NCBI GenBank assembly: GCA_963666415.2
Contig: CAXXPD010000002.1
Span: forward strand, 992,001 to 1,056,000
DNA from: Bin87 sp963666415
GTDB lineage: Bacteria > Chloroflexota > Dehalococcoidia > Lucifugimonadales > UBA3495
Direction of reading: 5' to 3'
DNA length: 64,000 bases
The notes below the pieces were generated by a model that had not been told where the DNA came from, searched no databases, and was given only the letters and a program-made list of their open reading frames with translations. Below are positions 50,564-59,701 of this stretch, one piece after another. The first letter of the stretch is position 1, and each line of letters opens with the position of its first letter. The position numbers and the translations under genes are program-made.

Positions 50564-50878
50564 TTACGGCCGGCCCATCGAATAGCGATTCAGGATGCCA
50601 AGGTAGGCGCGCTGGCCCTCGGAAGCGATGGCGGTGCGGTCTGACATATATTCCGCCCATAAGGACCGAGTGAGTGCGGTGGCTTTAGCTGCCGGCGTTT
50701 TCGGATTGGCCGGGTCCAGCGAGGCCAATCCCAACATTCGCGCCGCGATGGATCGGGGTGTGCGTTCCAGGGCTTCCGCCAGGGCCAGTGCCTCCCGGCT
50801 CTCCGGTAGCACCTTACCTCGATAGAGGTGCAGCACCGCCAATTCTTCCGTTCGGGTCCATTTGCGCGGGGGAGGCAT
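50564..50878 (-). CDS. small SANT/Myb-like helical protein
   Basis: From the ATG at 50878 (AGGAG six bases upstream) the protein has 104 residues. It contains KWTRTEELAVLHLYRGKVLP and RTPRSIAARMLGLASLDPAN, a helical pattern I associate with a SANT-like domain at the N-terminus of some HNH-nuclease proteins. No nuclease domain follows here. Starts farther upstream (50899, 51001) are open; the last would overlap the GMC gene. A DNA-binding role is a guess. Confidence 0.6.
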   Translation of the reverse strand: MPPPRKWTRTEELAVLHLYRGKVLPESREALALAEALERTPRSIAARMLGLASLDPANPKTPAAKATALTRSLWAEYMSDRTAIASEGQRAYLGILNRYSMGRP

Positions 50879-50972
50879 CGCAATCTCCTGCTGGTTCATT
50901 GCAAACTGCCCCTCCTCCTGAGAGGAGAGCAGTCGACGTTGGTTGATTAGAGGTTGGCCGACGCTGCGATGC

Positions 50973-52523
50973 CTAACGCCCGTCCAGTATGAACTCGGCA
51001 ACCCGCTCGCCGATGGTCATGGAGGTTACGTTGGTATTCGCGCGGATGCAGTCGGGCATGATGCTGGCATCAGCAACGCGCAGGCTTTCGATGCCTTTCA
51101 CCTTGCCGAACTGGTCGACAACGGCCATTGGGTCACCGTCCGGTCCCATCTTGCAGGTGCCGGAAATGTGCTGCGACGTGGTGACTTCCTGAGCAATCCA
51201 AGCGTCCAGCGCATCGTCGCTGGTCAAAGCATCGTCAGGCGGCTCGGTTCGCTCCTGGATTATTGTTTCGAGCTCCGGATGCTCCGCCAGTTGCAGGCAC
51301 AGTCGCACGGAGTCCCGCAACCGAACTCGGTCTGATTCTTCCTTCAGGTAGTTGTAGTCCAGGAACGGCTGTTGGTAGGGGTCGGTAGATTGTAGCCGCA
51401 TATGCCCGGCGCCCTCGGCCAGCTGGATGCCGGCCGTCATCCGAATCCCCAGCGGAACCATACGGTCGCCGCCCTTGTTGATTCGCTCGGTGGCGAAAGA
51501 CTGCATACTGATTTTCATGTCGTTACGCAACTGTGAACCTTCGGCGGTGTACCGCAAACTCAATTGCGAGCGCGGCGCGAAACCGTCGAGTTCAAAATCG
51601 GGTATGGTTCGCCAGGTGCACCACACTGTGGGATGGTCGCGCAGGTTCTGTCCCACGCCCGGTGCGTCCTGAACCACCGGTATCCCAATTTCTCGCAGGT
51701 GGGCGGCCGGCCCAATGCCCGAGAGCATCAGAATGTGCGGCGAACCGATGGCCCCGCTGCTCAGGACGATCTGGTCGGCTTCTGCTTCGAAGGTCTCGCC
51801 ACCCGACTCCAGGCGTACGCCGGTAGCCTTGTTCCCGTCGAACAGGATACGATGCACATGGCAATTCGCCTTGATGGTCAGGTTGAGCCGGTGCCGCGAT
51901 TCCGACAGATAGCCTAGGTTCGTACTCATGCGGATGCCGTTGGGGTTGTTGAAGGGGGTCGGTCCCACGCCGTAAGAGTCGGGGTGGTTGTGGTCCCAAG
52001 TTTCCGGGAAACCGGCGGATACGCAGGCTGCGCTAAAGGCGTTCTGCGCCGGCAGCCAAGTCTCGCGGGCAAACCGGTGCATGACGATGGGTCCTTCTCC
52101 GCCATGAAAATCGTCGTTGCCGTAATCAGTGTCCGTTTCGATCCGCCGGAAGATTGGGAGCAGCTTGGTGTATCCCCATTCTTCGTTGCCCATCGCGGCC
52201 CAACCGTCGTAGTCCTCGGGCACGCCGCGTAGGAACACCTGACCGTTGATGGCGCTGGAACCGCCGGTAACCTTGCCCCGCGGCACCATGATTTCGTGTG
52301 AAGTGTCGGTGCCCTTGCCCACAAATTGCCAGTTGTGGTCGCTGACCATAATATCAATCTCGGTGTTGTAACCGAACTTGACCTCCTCCGGCAGATTTTC
52401 GAACTCCGGATAATCCGGGCCGGCTTCAATCAGCAGGACATTCTTGCTGTGATCTTCGGTCAGCCTACTCGCGATAATGGAACCCGCCGAACCGGCCCCG
52501 ATCACAATGTAATCGTACTTCAT
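50973..52523 (-). CDS. GMC-family FAD oxidoreductase
   Basis: This glucose-methanol-choline oxidoreductase has 516 residues from the ATG at 52523. It starts with the FAD loop DYIVIGAGSAGSIIASRL, and GMC signature 1 is around GKVTGGSSAINGQVFLRG. SSGAIGSPHILMLSGIGP is signature 2. The active-site His is in SQHISGTCKMG, and a conserved Asn in RANTNVTSMTIGE. It oxidises an alcohol to an aldehyde. The frame is open upstream into the inserted IS element, but family resemblance starts at 52523. Confidence 0.92.
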   Translation of the reverse strand: MKYDYIVIGAGSAGSIIASRLTEDHSKNVLLIEAGPDYPEFENLPEEVKFGYNTEIDIMVSDHNWQFVGKGTDTSHEIMVPRGKVTGGSSAINGQVFLRGVPEDYDGWAAMGNEEWGYTKLLPIFRRIETDTDYGNDDFHGGEGPIVMHRFARETWLPAQNAFSAACVSAGFPETWDHNHPDSYGVGPTPFNNPNGIRMSTNLGYLSESRHRLNLTIKANCHVHRILFDGNKATGVRLESGGETFEAEADQIVLSSGAIGSPHILMLSGIGPAAHLREIGIPVVQDAPGVGQNLRDHPTVWCTWRTIPDFELDGFAPRSQLSLRYTAEGSQLRNDMKISMQSFATERINKGGDRMVPLGIRMTAGIQLAEGAGHMRLQSTDPYQQPFLDYNYLKEESDRVRLRDSVRLCLQLAEHPELETIIQERTEPPDDALTSDDALDAWIAQEVTTSQHISGTCKMGPDGDPMAVVDQFGKVKGIESLRVADASIMPDCIRANTNVTSMTIGERVAEFILDGR

Positions 52524-52701
52524 AACAACTGTGCTCCTTGTGCCATTGCGCCGCGTGTGTCGCGATCCGATCTTGCCGCGGCGGGGGCTAGTGGGATCGA
52601 TGCCGTAGTTTACACGGCCATAATATACAGGGCACGGATATGCCGCAAGGGGATGCCCTACGAATGGTGAACCCACACCCCGTTGCTGAACTAGTACCGT
52701 G

Positions 52702-53400
52702 TCAATCTGGTTTTGTAGGGTAGATATGCTGGAGCTTACGGCGAGCATCTTGGGTGGTAAACCGCCAGTCTATGGCTGATTTTGCTGCGTTGCGCTCGCG
52801 TTCGAGCGCCGCAACCTCTCGCCGCAGCTCCGGCTCATCGCTGATACGGCGGTTAAGACACCCTCTGCTGAAGACGCTCAACTCGATCTCAGCCATGTTC
52901 AGCCAGCTGCCATGCGTAGGAGTGTAATGAAACTCGAGGCGTTGGGCGATGCGCCGAGCTTCGCACGGCTCAAATGCTTCGTAGAGCGAGCCGAGCTTGT
53001 GGGTGTTGAGGTTGTCCAGTACCAGCCTGACCACCTCGGCATCAGGGTAGGCCTCGTCCACCAGCCACCGCATCTGGTGCGCGAAGTCCACGGCAGTGCG
53101 GCGCTCGGTCACCTCCACATGTCTCCATCCACCCTTCGGCTCGCAGATCATGAACAGGTTCCGGGTCCCGTTTCGCTGGTACTCGGTGTCATAGCGTGCC
53201 ACCCGTCCGGGGGCAGCCTCGATGGGCGGACGCACCTCCCCAGTCAATTGCCTGGAGGTCTCGTCGAAACACACTACCGGACGCTCCGGATTGTACTCCG
53301 GTTGGTACAGGTCCAGCACGTCCTCCATCCGCGCCACGAACTCCCCGCTCACCTTGGGGATACACCACTCTTTCTTCTTCCAGGGCTTGAGTTCGTTTTT
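52702..53400 (-). CDS. IS630-family transposase, catalytic frame (copy 2)
   Basis: The DDE domain is the same as in copy 1: VVCFDETSRQL, LVLDNLNTHKLG and LNMAEIELSVFSRG. The sequence equals copy 1 over the residues I compared, so selection or recent transposition has kept both copies uniform. It is read by -1 slippage from the upstream frame. Confidence 0.85.
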   Translation of the reverse strand, partial: KNELKPWKKKEWCIPKVSGEFVARMEDVLDLYQPEYNPERPVVCFDETSRQLTGEVRPPIEAAPGRVARYDTEYQRNGTRNLFMICEPKGGWRHVEVTERRTAVDFAHQMRWLVDEAYPDAEVVRLVLDNLNTHKLGSLYEAFEPCEARRIAQRLEFHYTPTHGSWLNMAEIELSVFSRGCLNRRISDEPELRREVAALERERNAAKSAIDWRFTTQDARRKLQHIYPTKPD

Positions 53401-53837
53401 TTGAGTATCTGGCGCACCGTCTCCAGGGAGATGCTCTCGGCAAACTCCAACTCCACCACCTGGTCGGCCAACAACTGGAGTGTCCAGTGCGTGTGCCCTT
53501 CGGGCGCGGCGCTGTACGCGAAGGCGATCAGGTGCGCTTCCTGCTTGCCGTCCAGCTTGCGCTCCTGGCCCGGCCGCGGTCGGTCATTGATGGCGGCCTC
53601 AAGTCCTTCCTCCACGTACCGCTTCCGCGCTCTGGCGACCGTGGCCGCGTTGACCAACAGCACATCGGCTATCTCACGGTCCCGAAGCCCCTGGTCAGCC
53701 TTGAGCAGCGACAGCGCACGCTTCACGGTGCGCACTGACGCCTTGCCTCGCTGGGACACCTCATTGAGACGGGAGCGTTCGGCCTCGGTCAACTCTACTT
53801 TATACTTGATGGCAGCCATGGCTGGGCACTTCCTCAC
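53349..53837 (-). CDS. IS630-family transposase, N-terminal frame (copy 2)
   Basis: This 162-residue helix-turn-helix frame matches copy 1 except for about five residues (for example GLEAAIND instead of GLEGAIND). The T7 run at 53396-53402 (A7 on the coding strand) again marks the -1 slip into the catalytic frame. Confidence 0.85.
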   Translation of the reverse strand: MRKCPAMAAIKYKVELTEAERSRLNEVSQRGKASVRTVKRALSLLKADQGLRDREIADVLLVNAATVARARKRYVEEGLEAAINDRPRPGQERKLDGKQEAHLIAFAYSAAPEGHTHWTLQLLADQVVELEFAESISLETVRQILKKTNSSPGRRKSGVSPR

Positions 53838-53900
53838 ACAAAGATCATGCCCCAGTATGGCTGCTTTCTTATATTCTTACAAATCTACCTGGCAACGGTA

Positions 53901-54683
53901 CTAGTGCATTACCAGCCCACCATCCACGTTGATAGTTTGTCCGGTGATGTTGCGCGCGCCCGGACTGGCCAGGAAGGCAGCCATTGCCGCAATGTCTTCC
54001 GGATCGTTGGCGCGGCCAATGGGTATGTTGGTTGCCCGCTGGGCTTGCAGTTCTGCCACCGATATGCCCCGTTCGGCGGCACGCTGCTCCATCGTCGCGG
54101 TGGCCATCGCGGTAATGGTCGAGCCGGGACAGATGGCGTTCACGTTGATGTCGTGTCGCGCCAGTTGATGGGCGGCGATCAACGTCATGGATATTACCGC
54201 GCCCTTACTGGCGGCATAGGCTGCGTTGGACGTGCCAGAGTAGCCCTTGCCGGCGATTGAGGCGATGTTGACGATGCGTCCTCCGCTACCTTGCGCAATC
54301 ATCTGTCGGGCGGTTTTCTGCATCACGAAAAATGCGCCTCGCGCGTTCACACGGTGAATGCGATCCCAGTCAGCTTCGGTAATGTCCATAATGTCCAGGA
54401 AGCGGGTTACGCCGGCGTTGTTAACCAGTATGTCGATGTGCCCCAAGGCGTTCACCGTGTCGGCGATAACCCGGTCGATGTTGTCGCCATCCCCGATATC
54501 GGCGGCGATGGCCACGCTGTTGCGGCCAGCGGCCCGTACGTCCGTTGCCGTTTCTTCTACATTGTCGGCCATGATGTCGGTCACAGCCACATCTGCGCCG
54601 TCAGCGGCGAGGGCCAAAGCGGTAGCCTGACCCATTCCACGGCCGGCGCCGGTAACCAGGGCTACTTTTCCATCCAGAGACAT
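53901..54683 (-). CDS. short-chain dehydrogenase/reductase
   Basis: This 260-residue SDR has the NAD(P) motif VTGAGRGMGQ near residue 10, VNNAG near residue 87, and the active-site Ser and Tyr-x-x-x-Lys in NIASIAGKGYSGTSNAAYAA followed by SKG. It ends INVDGGLVMH, the usual SDR ending. The TAG stop is formed by the duplicated TA and the first base of IS630 copy 2. The base that follows TA on the far side of the IS is also G, so the stop was the same before insertion. Confidence 0.9.
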   Translation of the reverse strand: MSLDGKVALVTGAGRGMGQATALALAADGADVAVTDIMADNVEETATDVRAAGRNSVAIAADIGDGDNIDRVIADTVNALGHIDILVNNAGVTRFLDIMDITEADWDRIHRVNARGAFFVMQKTARQMIAQGSGGRIVNIASIAGKGYSGTSNAAYAASKGAVISMTLIAAHQLARHDINVNAICPGSTITAMATATMEQRAAERGISVAELQAQRATNIPIGRANDPEDIAAMAAFLASPGARNITGQTINVDGGLVMH

Positions 54684-54838
54684 AGCGGGTTCCTCCCTAA
54701 TTGGTAGTGGGGTTTTATGCTCCAGCAGACAATCGAGTGTTGGAGCACCTGGAGCACAAGGGTGGATTTAGTGAGAATTCTCCCCGGACGCTGCACTTGC
54801 GGCCAATCATATAGACGCGTGTGATCTCGATGCACTCT

Positions 54839-55957
54839 CTACAACGCCTGCAGCAATTCCTGATAGTTTTCGCCACCGGTGCGTCGCAACCGGTTATCAT
54901 CCAGCACTTCCAGGTCTCCGGTGTCTTGCAGCAATTCGACGTGGGCCACCACTTCGGTCAGCGCGGCGAAGAAGTTGCCCCCTTCCAGTTTGCGCTGTTC
55001 AAATGTCAAACGCGTTACGTCTTCCAGGGGCTGTGGCTCCGGACCGGCGGTTACCAGGATTCGGCCCAGGCGCCGCGCGTGGAACCGGATAATGTCGGCG
55101 GCCCGTTGCGTGGTCTGGAAGTTGAACTTGTGGTTGTTGTACAGTCGGTGCGCCGGCAACACGGCCACTTCCGGACCCAAATCGGCAACGCGTTGCAACG
55201 ACCGCAGGTAGGTAAGCAGGCCATACGAGTCCCCTGGATCCTGATAGTGGGACGGCAGATTGTTCCTTACCTCGTTCGGGTACTCGGTTTTCATCGTGGG
55301 GTGCGGACTGATTTCAGGCAGAACGTGGTCTCCGGTAAACACCACACCGCCCAGCGTCGCGCAAATCTCGTCCGGCGAATGACCGGGGGCGTGCATATAG
55401 CGCAATTCTCCCTGCTGCTCGCCGGCGGCGATATGATGCCCCACGTGGTGAGTTTTCCGGGACGCTATATACCGGTTGCGTTCGTCACTGTCGGAGGGAC
55501 TGAAGCCGTTGGCCCGCGCCGTTTCCCACATCGCCGCTTTGATGGCGGAGCTGGCCGACATCTGCAAGTCGCGCGGATCGAACGGCAGCAGAGGCTGATA
55601 GATGTCGTGAGCCCAGAGTTCCGCGCCAGACGTTTCCATCAACCGCGCTACGCCGTCATCATGATCGGCGTGTCCATGGGTGATTACGACCCGCTCCACA
55701 TCGGCCGGTTCCAAACCGAACAGTCCCATGCCCGATTGCAGCAGGTCAAATGAGAAAGCGGCGCCCGGGTCGATCAGGGTGAGCCCCTCGTTCTCAAAGA
55801 TGTACGCCCAAGTGGGTCCCGTATGCGAATGGCCTTCCTGCGGCACCGCCACAGTGTGGATGCGACGACCCTGGGGGTCGGTGAGGCCCAGCACCATGCC
55901 GTTGCCGGCTGAGTCTCCGTTGCGCAGGACGTCAATCTCCGTGAAATAATCGGCCAT
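54839..55957 (-). CDS. metallo-beta-lactamase-fold hydrolase
   Basis: This MBL-fold protein has about 372 residues from the ATG at 55957, preceded by GGGAGG. The metal motif is VVITHGHADHDDG near residue 104 (HxHxDH). Further ligands lie in YMHAPGHSPDEIC and VVFTGDHVLPEISPHP, and a late AHRLYNNH. A C-terminal helical part follows. The family includes lactonases, thioesterases and glyoxalase II-like enzymes. The neighbouring SDR suggests small-molecule catabolism, but the substrate is unknown. Confidence 0.87.
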   Translation of the reverse strand: MADYFTEIDVLRNGDSAGNGMVLGLTDPQGRRIHTVAVPQEGHSHTGPTWAYIFENEGLTLIDPGAAFSFDLLQSGMGLFGLEPADVERVVITHGHADHDDGVARLMETSGAELWAHDIYQPLLPFDPRDLQMSASSAIKAAMWETARANGFSPSDSDERNRYIASRKTHHVGHHIAAGEQQGELRYMHAPGHSPDEICATLGGVVFTGDHVLPEISPHPTMKTEYPNEVRNNLPSHYQDPGDSYGLLTYLRSLQRVADLGPEVAVLPAHRLYNNHKFNFQTTQRAADIIRFHARRLGRILVTAGPEPQPLEDVTRLTFEQRKLEGGNFFAALTEVVAHVELLQDTGDLEVLDDNRLRRTGGENYQELLQAL

Positions 55958-56060
55958 CGCGAATCGCCTCCCGGCAGCGTACAGTGTCCAGTTTGCCAAG
56001 TTTCAACGCAGTATTATAACCCGTGGCCCCAATCGCCGCAGCACCGGCCGCCCCGTCAGT

Positions 56061-57290
56061 CAGGGCAATCGCGTTATAGATTGGTAGACTTGGCCAGGCA
56101 TGCGAGTCCAGTGATATGAAGGGGAGAGGGGAGGAGTGATGAGAGAGGGGAAGGGCGCGTCCATTATGGATTATTTCGGGACGTTGGAGGACCCCAGGAT
56201 CGACCGGTGCAAGCGGCACCAGCTGCTGGACATCATTGCCATTGCCATCTGCGCCGTCATCTGCGGCGCCGACTCCTGGGTCTACATCGAATTGTTCGGC
56301 AAGAGCAAGCTGGAATGGTTCCAGACCTTCCTGGAACTGCCCCACGGCATCCCGTCCCACGACACCTTCGGCGACGTCTTCTCCCGGCTGGACCCGGAGC
56401 AGTTCCAGCAGTGCTTCATGGCCTGGACCCAGGCGGTGTCCGACCTGATCCCCGGGGAAGTGGTGGCCATCGACGGCAAGACGGTACGGCGTTCCCACGA
56501 CCGCAATGTGGGCAAGCGGGCCATCCACCTGGTCAGCGCCTGGGCCTCGGCCAACACGCTGACCCTGGGGCAGGTGAAGACCGCGGAGAAGTCCAACGAA
56601 ATCACCGCGATCCCCCAGTTGCTGCCAATGCTGGAACTGAAGGGGTGCATCGTCACCATCGACGCCATGGGCTGCCAGCAGGAGATCGCCCAGGGGATTC
56701 TGGACCGGGGAGCCGGCTACGTGCTGGCGCTGAAGGAGAACCAAGGTCAACTGTATGAAGACGTGCGGGACCGGTTCGAGGGAGCGGAGGAGTTCGGCTT
56801 CGGGGGAGTGCCCCATGACTACGCCACCACCCTGAACCAAGACCACGGAAGGATAGAACGTCGGGAGTGCTGGACAATCAGCGACCCATCTTGCCTGGAG
56901 TACCTGAGCACCGGGCAGGACTGGCCCGGCCTGCGCTCGGTGGTCAAGGTGGTGGGCCGCCGGGAGACGCCGGCAGGGACCACGGTGCAGCCCCGGTACT
57001 ACATCAGCAGCCTGGATGCCCCGGCGGAGCGACTGCTGAAGGTGGTGCGCACTCACTGGAGCATCGAGAACTGCTTGCACTGGAGCCTGGACGTGACTTT
57101 CGGGGAAGACCATTGCCGGATCCGCAAGGACCACGCTCCGCAGAACATGGCCACGCTGCGGCAGGTTTCGCACAATTTGCTCAAGAACGAAACGAGCCTG
57201 AAGGTGGTCATCCAGGGGAAACGCCTCCAGGCCGGCTGGAAGGAGGACTACCTGCTAAAAGTCCTACGCAGCTAAAACGCGATTGCCCTG
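56061..57290 (+). mobile_element. ISAs1-family insertion sequence (1230 bp)
   Basis: The ends are CAGGGCAATCGCGTT and its complement, giving inverted repeats of at least 15 bp. A perfect 10-bp direct repeat CCCCGTCAGT flanks the element (56051-56060 and 57291-57300). One intact transposase gene fills it, so the element looks recent and complete. Confidence 0.94.
56139..57275 (+). CDS. ISAs1-family transposase
   Basis: This protein of about 378 residues has the ISAs1 pattern: MDYFGTLEDPRIDRCKRHQL at the start, then GIPSHDTFGDVFSRLDP. The catalytic blocks are VVAIDGKTVRRSHDR near residue 110, IVTIDAMGCQQEIAQ with VLALKENQGQL, and HWSIENCLHWSLDVTFGEDH near the end. GGGGAGG lies upstream; an in-frame GTG one codon before is the alternative start. 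The frame is intact. Confidence 0.92.
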   Translation: MREGKGASIMDYFGTLEDPRIDRCKRHQLLDIIAIAICAVICGADSWVYIELFGKSKLEWFQTFLELPHGIPSHDTFGDVFSRLDPEQFQQCFMAWTQAVSDLIPGEVVAIDGKTVRRSHDRNVGKRAIHLVSAWASANTLTLGQVKTAEKSNEITAIPQLLPMLELKGCIVTIDAMGCQQEIAQGILDRGAGYVLALKENQGQLYEDVRDRFEGAEEFGFGGVPHDYATTLNQDHGRIERRECWTISDPSCLEYLSTGQDWPGLRSVVKVVGRRETPAGTTVQPRYYISSLDAPAERLLKVVRTHWSIENCLHWSLDVTFGEDHCRIRKDHAPQNMATLRQVSHNLLKNETSLKVVIQGKRLQAGWKEDYLLKVLRS

Positions 57291-57387
57291 CCCCGTCAGT
57301 GGCCACGCCCTCCAGCGACGTTCCAATGTTGCCCACCGTAAAATGTTGCCCACCGTAATTTGTAACCATGCGTCATTCCAGTCCCGA

Positions 57388-57426
57388 GCCGGAATACAGA
57401 CTGTCGGCTGCCAGCGGCGTTCTTGT
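57388..57426. repeat. left half of a dispersed repeat split by an IS
   Basis: GACTGTCGGCTGCCAGCGG here matches the left half of the intact repeat at 31714-31791. It stops at CTTGT (57422-57426), the target duplication of the outer transposon. The right half resumes at 60368. Otherwise 57301-57593 contains only the left end of the outer transposon and the start of the inner one. Confidence 0.65.
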
Positions 57427-57519
57427 CTGGGCTTTACGCTTTTTAAGCCGCGTAGGCAAGCGAATCTATGAGTCGGTGGTACAGAGCGGACGGGACTTTC
57501 CGTATATCAGGGTCAGCGG

Positions 57520-58973
57520 CTCGACTTTGTACAAAAGCTAGATAAATTATAAGAACAGGATAAGCTCGACCAAATCACCAAAAGAGGTCGAGTATGCCTA
57601 CCCTGCCCGCAGTCATAGTAACCCTGCTGCTGCCCTTTGAGCACCTGTTTGACCCCAGGACCTGGCGCAAAGCCCAACTCCTGGCCATGGGAGCGATCCT
57701 GTCTCCCGGCAAACGCACCGTGTCCTCCGCCCTCAACATCCTGGGGATTGGGCAGCACGGCGACTTCGCCATCTATCACCACGTGCTCAACCGTGCCCGA
57801 TGGTCGCCGCTGCAACTGAGCCGGGTGCTGTTGCTGCTGGTGGCCGGGCGCCTTGGTTCATCCACCGAGCCGTTGGTGTTCGGCATTGATGAGACGGTGG
57901 AACGACGCTGGGGCCGGAAGATTGCGGCCAAGGGGCGGTATCGGGATCCGGTGCGGTCCACGGACGACCAGGTGGTGATGACCCCCGGATTGCAATGGGT
58001 GAGCCTGATGTTGCTGACGCGTATCGGGTGGGCGGGTCGACACTGGGCGCTACCGTTTTTGACCGCGCTGGTGGTGTCGGCCCGCTACGACCGGCGCAAA
58101 GGCCGCCGGCACAAGACGTTCACCGACTACGCCCAGCAAATGCTGGTCTGCCGGCGCCGGTGGCTGCCGGACCGGGACCTGGTGGTGGTGGCCGATGGCG
58201 GCTACGCCAAGCGCGAGTTCCTGCGGCATTGCCAGAGTATGTCAAAGCCGATTGTCGTCGTCACCAAACTGCGCAAGGACGCATCCCGGTACCAGCCCGC
58301 GCCACCGCGGCGGCCCGGCCAGATCGGGCGGCCCCGGGTGGTCGGCGCGCGACTGCCCAGTCCCACGGCGGTGCTGGACGATCCCGCTACACAATGGATT
58401 CCCTACCGTGCCACCGGTTCCGACGGCAGTACCGCCAGGGTCGAGCTCGCTTCGGGCGTGGCGCTGTGGTACCACGGCGGGCCGCCGCGCCTTCCCCTAC
58501 GTTGGGTCGTCATCAGATACCTGGAGGAGCGCCGCGGGCCCTATGCTTTGCTATGCACCGACACCGAGGCGGAACCCCTGCGGATACTGCAGTGGTATCT
58601 GCTGCGCTGGCAGGTCGAGGTGACCTTTGAGGAGCTGCGGGCTCACCTGGGCGTGGAAACCCAGCGCCAGTGGTCGGAACGAGCCATCGCCCGAACCACC
58701 CCCGCGCTCTTTGGCCTGTTCAGCGTGGTGACGCTGGCAGCGGATATCCTGATCGAACAGCGTGGCGGCATGGCGCCGCGCACCGGGGCATGGTATGACA
58801 AAACCAGCCCTTCCTTCGCCGACGCCATCGCCCTGGTCAGACGACACCTCTGGGTGCAGCAGGGGACTTTTATGCCGTCCGAGCGCGAGCACGAATCGAT
58901 AAAAGTCCCGCGCCTCTTGTACCACAGGATGCTCGACACGCTAGCCTATGCCGCTTGATTGTACAAAGCCGAG
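57520..58973 (+). mobile_element. inner IS (IS4/IS701-like) nested in a related IS
   Basis: Near-identical inverted ends CTCGACTTTGTACAA (57520-57534) and the complement of CTCGGCTTTGTACAA (58959-58973) bound the element. Flanks TCAGCGG and TCTGCGT are only an imperfect direct repeat. It inserted into the 3' end of the outer element's transposase gene. Its transposase is intact and related to that of its host element. Confidence 0.82.
57594..58958 (+). CDS. DDE transposase (IS4/IS701-like) of the inner element
   Basis: This intact 454-residue transposase carries catalytic blocks LVFGIDETVERRWGRKI near residue 95, LVVVADGGYAKREFLRHC near residue 197, and WQVEVTFEELRAHLGVETQR near residue 340 with the final Glu. 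A DDE_5-like architecture is likely. The C-terminus VPRLLYHRMLDTLAYAA aligns with the relic C-terminus of the outer element. Confidence 0.88.
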   Translation: MPTLPAVIVTLLLPFEHLFDPRTWRKAQLLAMGAILSPGKRTVSSALNILGIGQHGDFAIYHHVLNRARWSPLQLSRVLLLLVAGRLGSSTEPLVFGIDETVERRWGRKIAAKGRYRDPVRSTDDQVVMTPGLQWVSLMLLTRIGWAGRHWALPFLTALVVSARYDRRKGRRHKTFTDYAQQMLVCRRRWLPDRDLVVVADGGYAKREFLRHCQSMSKPIVVVTKLRKDASRYQPAPPRRPGQIGRPRVVGARLPSPTAVLDDPATQWIPYRATGSDGSTARVELASGVALWYHGGPPRLPLRWVVIRYLEERRGPYALLCTDTEAEPLRILQWYLLRWQVEVTFEELRAHLGVETQRQWSERAIARTTPALFGLFSVVTLAADILIEQRGGMAPRTGAWYDKTSPSFADAIALVRRHLWVQQGTFMPSEREHESIKVPRLLYHRMLDTLAYAA

Positions 58974-59677
58974 TCTGCGTCGGACAGTGAAAAACCCTCG
59001 GACGCCAGCCACAAGTGGCGGCGCACCAGAGCGATGGCGTCCACGAAGGTCGGCGACGGCTTGGCGTACCAAGCCGCTGTACGATGGGCCGAGGGTCGTT
59101 GTTGCCGCAGCAGATGGGCCGCCAGGGTGGTCCATGAGAAGAGCCCCATCAGGATTGGCGTGGTGCGGGCAATGGCCCGGTCCGACCACTGGCGTTGGGT
59201 CTCCACGCCAAGGTGAGCCCGCACTTCCTGGAAGGTAACCTCCAGTTGCCAGCGCAGCACAAACCATTCCAGGATCTGTGTCGGGTCCACGGCCAGGTCA
59301 GTGCACAGCAAAGCCTGTGTGGCGAATTCGCCCTGGGGGTCCCGAACCAAGACCCAGCGGATGGGCACGGGCGGCTTGCCCGAGCGATACCAAACCGCCG
59401 TTTGCGAGGTGAGTTCCACCGTGCGGGTCGCGCCGTTGTACCAGGCTACCGCGGCGGTGGTCCAGTACAGACCGGGATGGTCGACGAGTAATTTCAGCGC
59501 GGGCAGCCGCCGGCCTTTCAGCGGGGGGCGACCGTTCCGGCCCGGCTGACGTGCTGGCGCCGGTTCATAAAGGGCGGCGTCCAGACGCAAGCGGGCGATG
59601 AGGATAACGGGTTGAGCCAAGGATTGGCAGCAGTGGAGCAGGTCCAGTACGGCGTAGCCGCCGTCACCCACCAGCAC
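58946..59677 (-). pseudogene. outer-element transposase, middle part of a broken gene
   Basis: It contains MLVGDGGYAVLDLLHCCQSL and WQLEVTFQEVRAHLGVETQR, homologous to the inner transposase. From 58974 downward the frame has entered the inner IS, so the last residues (ALYNQAA) are foreign. The true C-terminus, KVPSALYHRLIDSLAYAA then TAA, lies beyond the inner IS at 57443-57501. Joining 58974 to 57512 keeps the frame and gives the same spacing as the inner transposase. Confidence 0.82.
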
Positions 59678-59701
59678 CAGGGAGCGCTGCGGGAGCCAGC
59701 G

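Larger units (their letters stand above)
52694..53901 (-). mobile_element. IS630-family insertion sequence, copy 2 (1208 bp)
   Basis: This copy has the same length and ends as 31858-33065, in the opposite orientation, flanked by TA (52692-52693 and 53902-53903). The two copies differ at only a few positions in the region I compared, clustered in the N-terminal frame (AYSAAPE here against VCRAAPA). It inserted at the stop codon of the SDR gene 53901-54683. With copy 1 it forms an inverted pair enclosing about 19.6 kb. Confidence 0.92.

Noticed and set aside
33065..53903. Composite transposon formed by the two IS630 copies
   Set aside because: IS630 elements move through TA targets as single units, each copy has its own TA pair, and the enclosed genes include core functions (prfA, prmC, ubiX). 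An inversion substrate is more likely than a mobile unit.
55932..57173. Minus-strand frame of 413 codons over the ISAs1 transposase
   Set aside because: It is antisense to an intact transposase and has no recognisable domain.
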